Assembly: GCF_013009075.1 (NCBI RefSeq)
Contig: NZ_CP053108.1
Location: 3,242,517 to 3,306,516 of the forward strand
DNA length: 64,000 nucleotides
Reading direction: 5' to 3'
Source: Halomonas sp. TA22
Lineage (GTDB): Bacteria > Pseudomonadota > Gammaproteobacteria > Pseudomonadales > Halomonadaceae
Shown: positions 62,177 through 64,000 of the stretch, in pieces
How positions within the stretch are numbered: the stretch's first letter is position 1
Layout of the letters: each line of letters opens with the position of its first letter
The notes under the pieces: generated by a model
Told to the model about the DNA's origin: nothing
The model's input: the letters and a program-made list of their open reading frames with translations, nothing else
Databases searched by the model: none
Translations under genes and position numbers: made by a program

Positions 62177-63325
62177 ATGTCCCGAATCAACGCCATCCGC
62201 CTTGCCTTCGCGCTATGCACGATCACCACGGCTGTCAATCTACAGGCACCGCTCTACGATGCCCTGGCCGCACGCGACGGCGTCGGGGTGGGCGCCACGA
62301 GCGTGGCATTCGCCTGCTACGTGGCCGGCATTGTGCCGGTACTGCTGGGGCTCAATGGCGTTGCCGAGCGGGTGGGGCGCAAGCCGTTGATCATTGCAGC
62401 GCTGCTGCTGGCCGTGTGCGCCACGGCACTTACGCTCATCGCACCGGGGCTGGCCACGCTGGGCATCGCACGCTTCATGATGGGTATCGGCACTGCACTG
62501 ACATCGGCAGCAGCACCCGCCTACATGCTCACTTTCTTTAAAGGAGAGGATAAACGCGTACCGGCTTACTGGGTGACCGCCAGCACGGCATTAGGCTTCG
62601 GTCTTGGCGCGGCCGTCACCAGCCTGTTCGTGCTGCATACGCCGAGCCTGACCCCGCCCAGTCTATGGCTCTATCTGGGCGCCGCCATACTGGCGCTGCT
62701 GTTGATGCTCACCCTGCAGGATGACTTGCCGCGCAAGGCCAGTACGCCAATGCTGCGCTGGCCCACCTATCCGCCAGGGGCGTTCGGCTATGGGCTTGCC
62801 ATTCTGCTGGCCTGGGCAACCGTGGGGCTGGTCATCGCAATCCTACCCTCGGCGCTGGCCCGGCATGGCCTGTCGGGCTGGGCCGGCTTCGCGACCTTCG
62901 GTATCTGCAGCTGCGGCGTACTGTTCCAGCCCTGGGCACGACAACTGGCGCCACGCCTGGCAACCCAGGTCGGGCTTGTCATTCTGCCGCTGGCCTATGG
63001 AGTGATCGCCTGGGGATCGCTGCAGGGCTACCTGCTTGCTGTGCTCCTCGGCACACTGGGCGCCAGCAGCGCTTGCTATGGCTTCGTATACCTGGGCGGG
63101 CTGAGCGGCATCCTCGAGGCGTCAGGCGAGCACCCCTCCCGCGCGACAGCGGGGTACTTCCTGATGGCCTATCTCGGCTTCGGCCTGCCTGTCATCGTCA
63201 CGGGGATATTGGTCGATGCCTTGGGGCATGGCGTGGCGCTGACGCTTTTCGGCCTGACACTGCTCGCCGGGGCCGGCATCACCCTCGGCCTCCTCCACCG
63301 TGGTCAGCGCTTGGCCGAAGGGTGA
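62177..63325 (+). CDS. MFS transporter
   Basis: A 382-residue major facilitator protein with twelve helices in two halves. The loop 2-3 motif is LNGVAERVGRKPLIIAALLL near residue 60, and helix 5 has GFGLGAAVTSLF. It is probably an exporter of a small metabolite. It is divergent from the MocR gene, which likely regulates it. No strong ribosome site is visible before ATG 62177. Confidence 0.85.
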   Translation: MSRINAIRLAFALCTITTAVNLQAPLYDALAARDGVGVGATSVAFACYVAGIVPVLLGLNGVAERVGRKPLIIAALLLAVCATALTLIAPGLATLGIARFMMGIGTALTSAAAPAYMLTFFKGEDKRVPAYWVTASTALGFGLGAAVTSLFVLHTPSLTPPSLWLYLGAAILALLLMLTLQDDLPRKASTPMLRWPTYPPGAFGYGLAILLAWATVGLVIAILPSALARHGLSGWAGFATFGICSCGVLFQPWARQLAPRLATQVGLVILPLAYGVIAWGSLQGYLLAVLLGTLGASSACYGFVYLGGLSGILEASGEHPSRATAGYFLMAYLGFGLPVIVTGILVDALGHGVALTLFGLTLLAGAGITLGLLHRGQRLAEG

Positions 63326-63348
63326 GCCGGTGCGAGAACTTCAACCGG

Positions 63349-63939
63349 TCAGACCGTTACTTCGTACCACACCCACAGCCCGAACAGCACCAAACCCAGT
63401 ATGCCAATGGTGCGGGCATGGCGTTTCCACAACCGCAGGGCGGCATCTCCCATCAGGGCCACCAGCACGGCAAGCCCGAAGTAGCGAATGCCGCGCCCCA
63501 GCATGGCCGCCAGTAGAAAGAGCGGATAGGGATAGTCGCTCGCCCCGGCCGCCAGCATGGCGATCTGAAAGGGAACCGGCACGATGCCGATGGTCAGCAC
63601 GGCCATGAACCCCTCCTCCTGAAGCTGGGCGCGAAAGGCCTCGAAGGCCTCCTGACTGCCCGAAGAAGCCAATCAGCTGATCGCCCCACTGCTCCATGAC
63701 GGAAACGCCCAGTGCATAGCCAAGCGAGGCCGCCGCCAGGTTGCCGGCCAGCGCCACGCCGGCAATCGTGCACTTGCGCTCCGGGTGGCACAGCATCCAG
63801 GGAATGAGGATGACCTCGATGGGAATAGGCACCAGCAAGGTCTCGAGCATCGAGGCCCCGAACAGCCACCACAGCGCGTGGCGGGAGTGATTCAATCGAT
63901 CGAGCCAATCCCTGGCGGAAGTGAGATGAAGGCGTGACA
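63349..63939 (-). pseudogene. DedA/YqaA-type membrane protein gene with a frameshift
   Basis: The first part (from ATG 63939) reads HALWWLFGASMLETLLVPIP and on to QWGDQLIGFFG. The second, in another frame, reads QEAFEAFRAQLQEEGFMAVL, IGIVPVPFQIAMLAAGASDYP and WKRHARTIGILGLVLF. They join without gap if one base is removed near 63660 (GGGCAGTCAG to GGGAGTCAG). Family members (SNARE-associated/VTT domain) are membrane lipid or small-molecule transporters. Disruption could be real or a sequencing error. Confidence 0.7.
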
Positions 63940-64000
63940 TGACCAATCCGCGTCCTTGCGAGTGGAAAGAGCTTGAGCATATACCACCGGGTAGGGCATG

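Overview
The window is a GC-rich gammaproteobacterial chromosome segment. Gene content (MnSOD, a TRAP transporter cluster, orphan Mrp/NuoL-type subunits, many LysR regulators, UbiT, a class III ribonucleotide reductase) is most like Halomonadaceae; this is an inference from recognised families, not a database result.

Layout. 1-3230: host core with a PQQ-type sugar dehydrogenase (cut by the window edge), an AEC transporter, sodA, a YceI-like periplasmic protein and tRNA-Ile2(CAU). 3185-26295: two mobile islands in tandem at the 3' end of that tRNA, bounded by three copies of a 44-46 bp tRNA 3'-end repeat (3185-3230, 14602-14647, 26252-26295). Island 1 looks like an integrative and mobilizable element. 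It has a tyrosine integrase, an AT-rich operon of a soluble protein plus a four-helix membrane protein (possibly RexAB-like), a zinc/HTH regulator, an AlpA-like HTH protein, a lambda-O-like replication protein with iterons inside its gene, a second iteron block, an RP4/IncP-like oriT with a TraJ-like protein but no relaxase, a FitAB/VapBC toxin-antitoxin pair and a type III restriction-modification system whose mod gene carries a G9 tract. Island 2 is older and decayed. It has a broken P2-type integrase, fragments of an M20 hydrolase, a DNase I-like nuclease and an IS3 transposase, then intact genes: a DASS transporter and a LysR / ABC importer / amidohydrolase / TauE cluster, probably for uptake and hydrolytic use of a nitrogenous organic compound.

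26354-42637: accessory catabolic clusters, each next to a LysR gene: a TRAP importer with an M20 amidohydrolase; two luciferase-like monooxygenases flanking two paralogous TIM-barrel proteins; and a DoxX / LigB-type dioxygenase / glutathionyl-hydroquinone reductase / alpha-beta hydrolase / tautomerase group that suggests aromatic or quinone metabolism.

42958-47042: an anaerobic block. ubiT is intact with an upstream FNR/ANR-like site. The class III RNR appears split: nrdD lacks the glycyl-radical tail, which is encoded by a separate 54-codon ORF, followed by nrdG. ubiU and ubiV are collapsed into one broken remnant that still has an FNR/ANR-like box. 47179-64000: bioB under a probable BirA operator, a 28-codon membrane ORF behind two palindromes, a cold-shock gene, an SLC13 transporter, an esterase, a methyltransferase, a zinc-ribbon protein, three proton-channel subunits in an overlapping operon, PhoH with a PIN domain, a patatin, a MocR regulator divergent from an MFS exporter across three 17-bp-spaced repeats, and a frameshifted DedA/YqaA-type gene.
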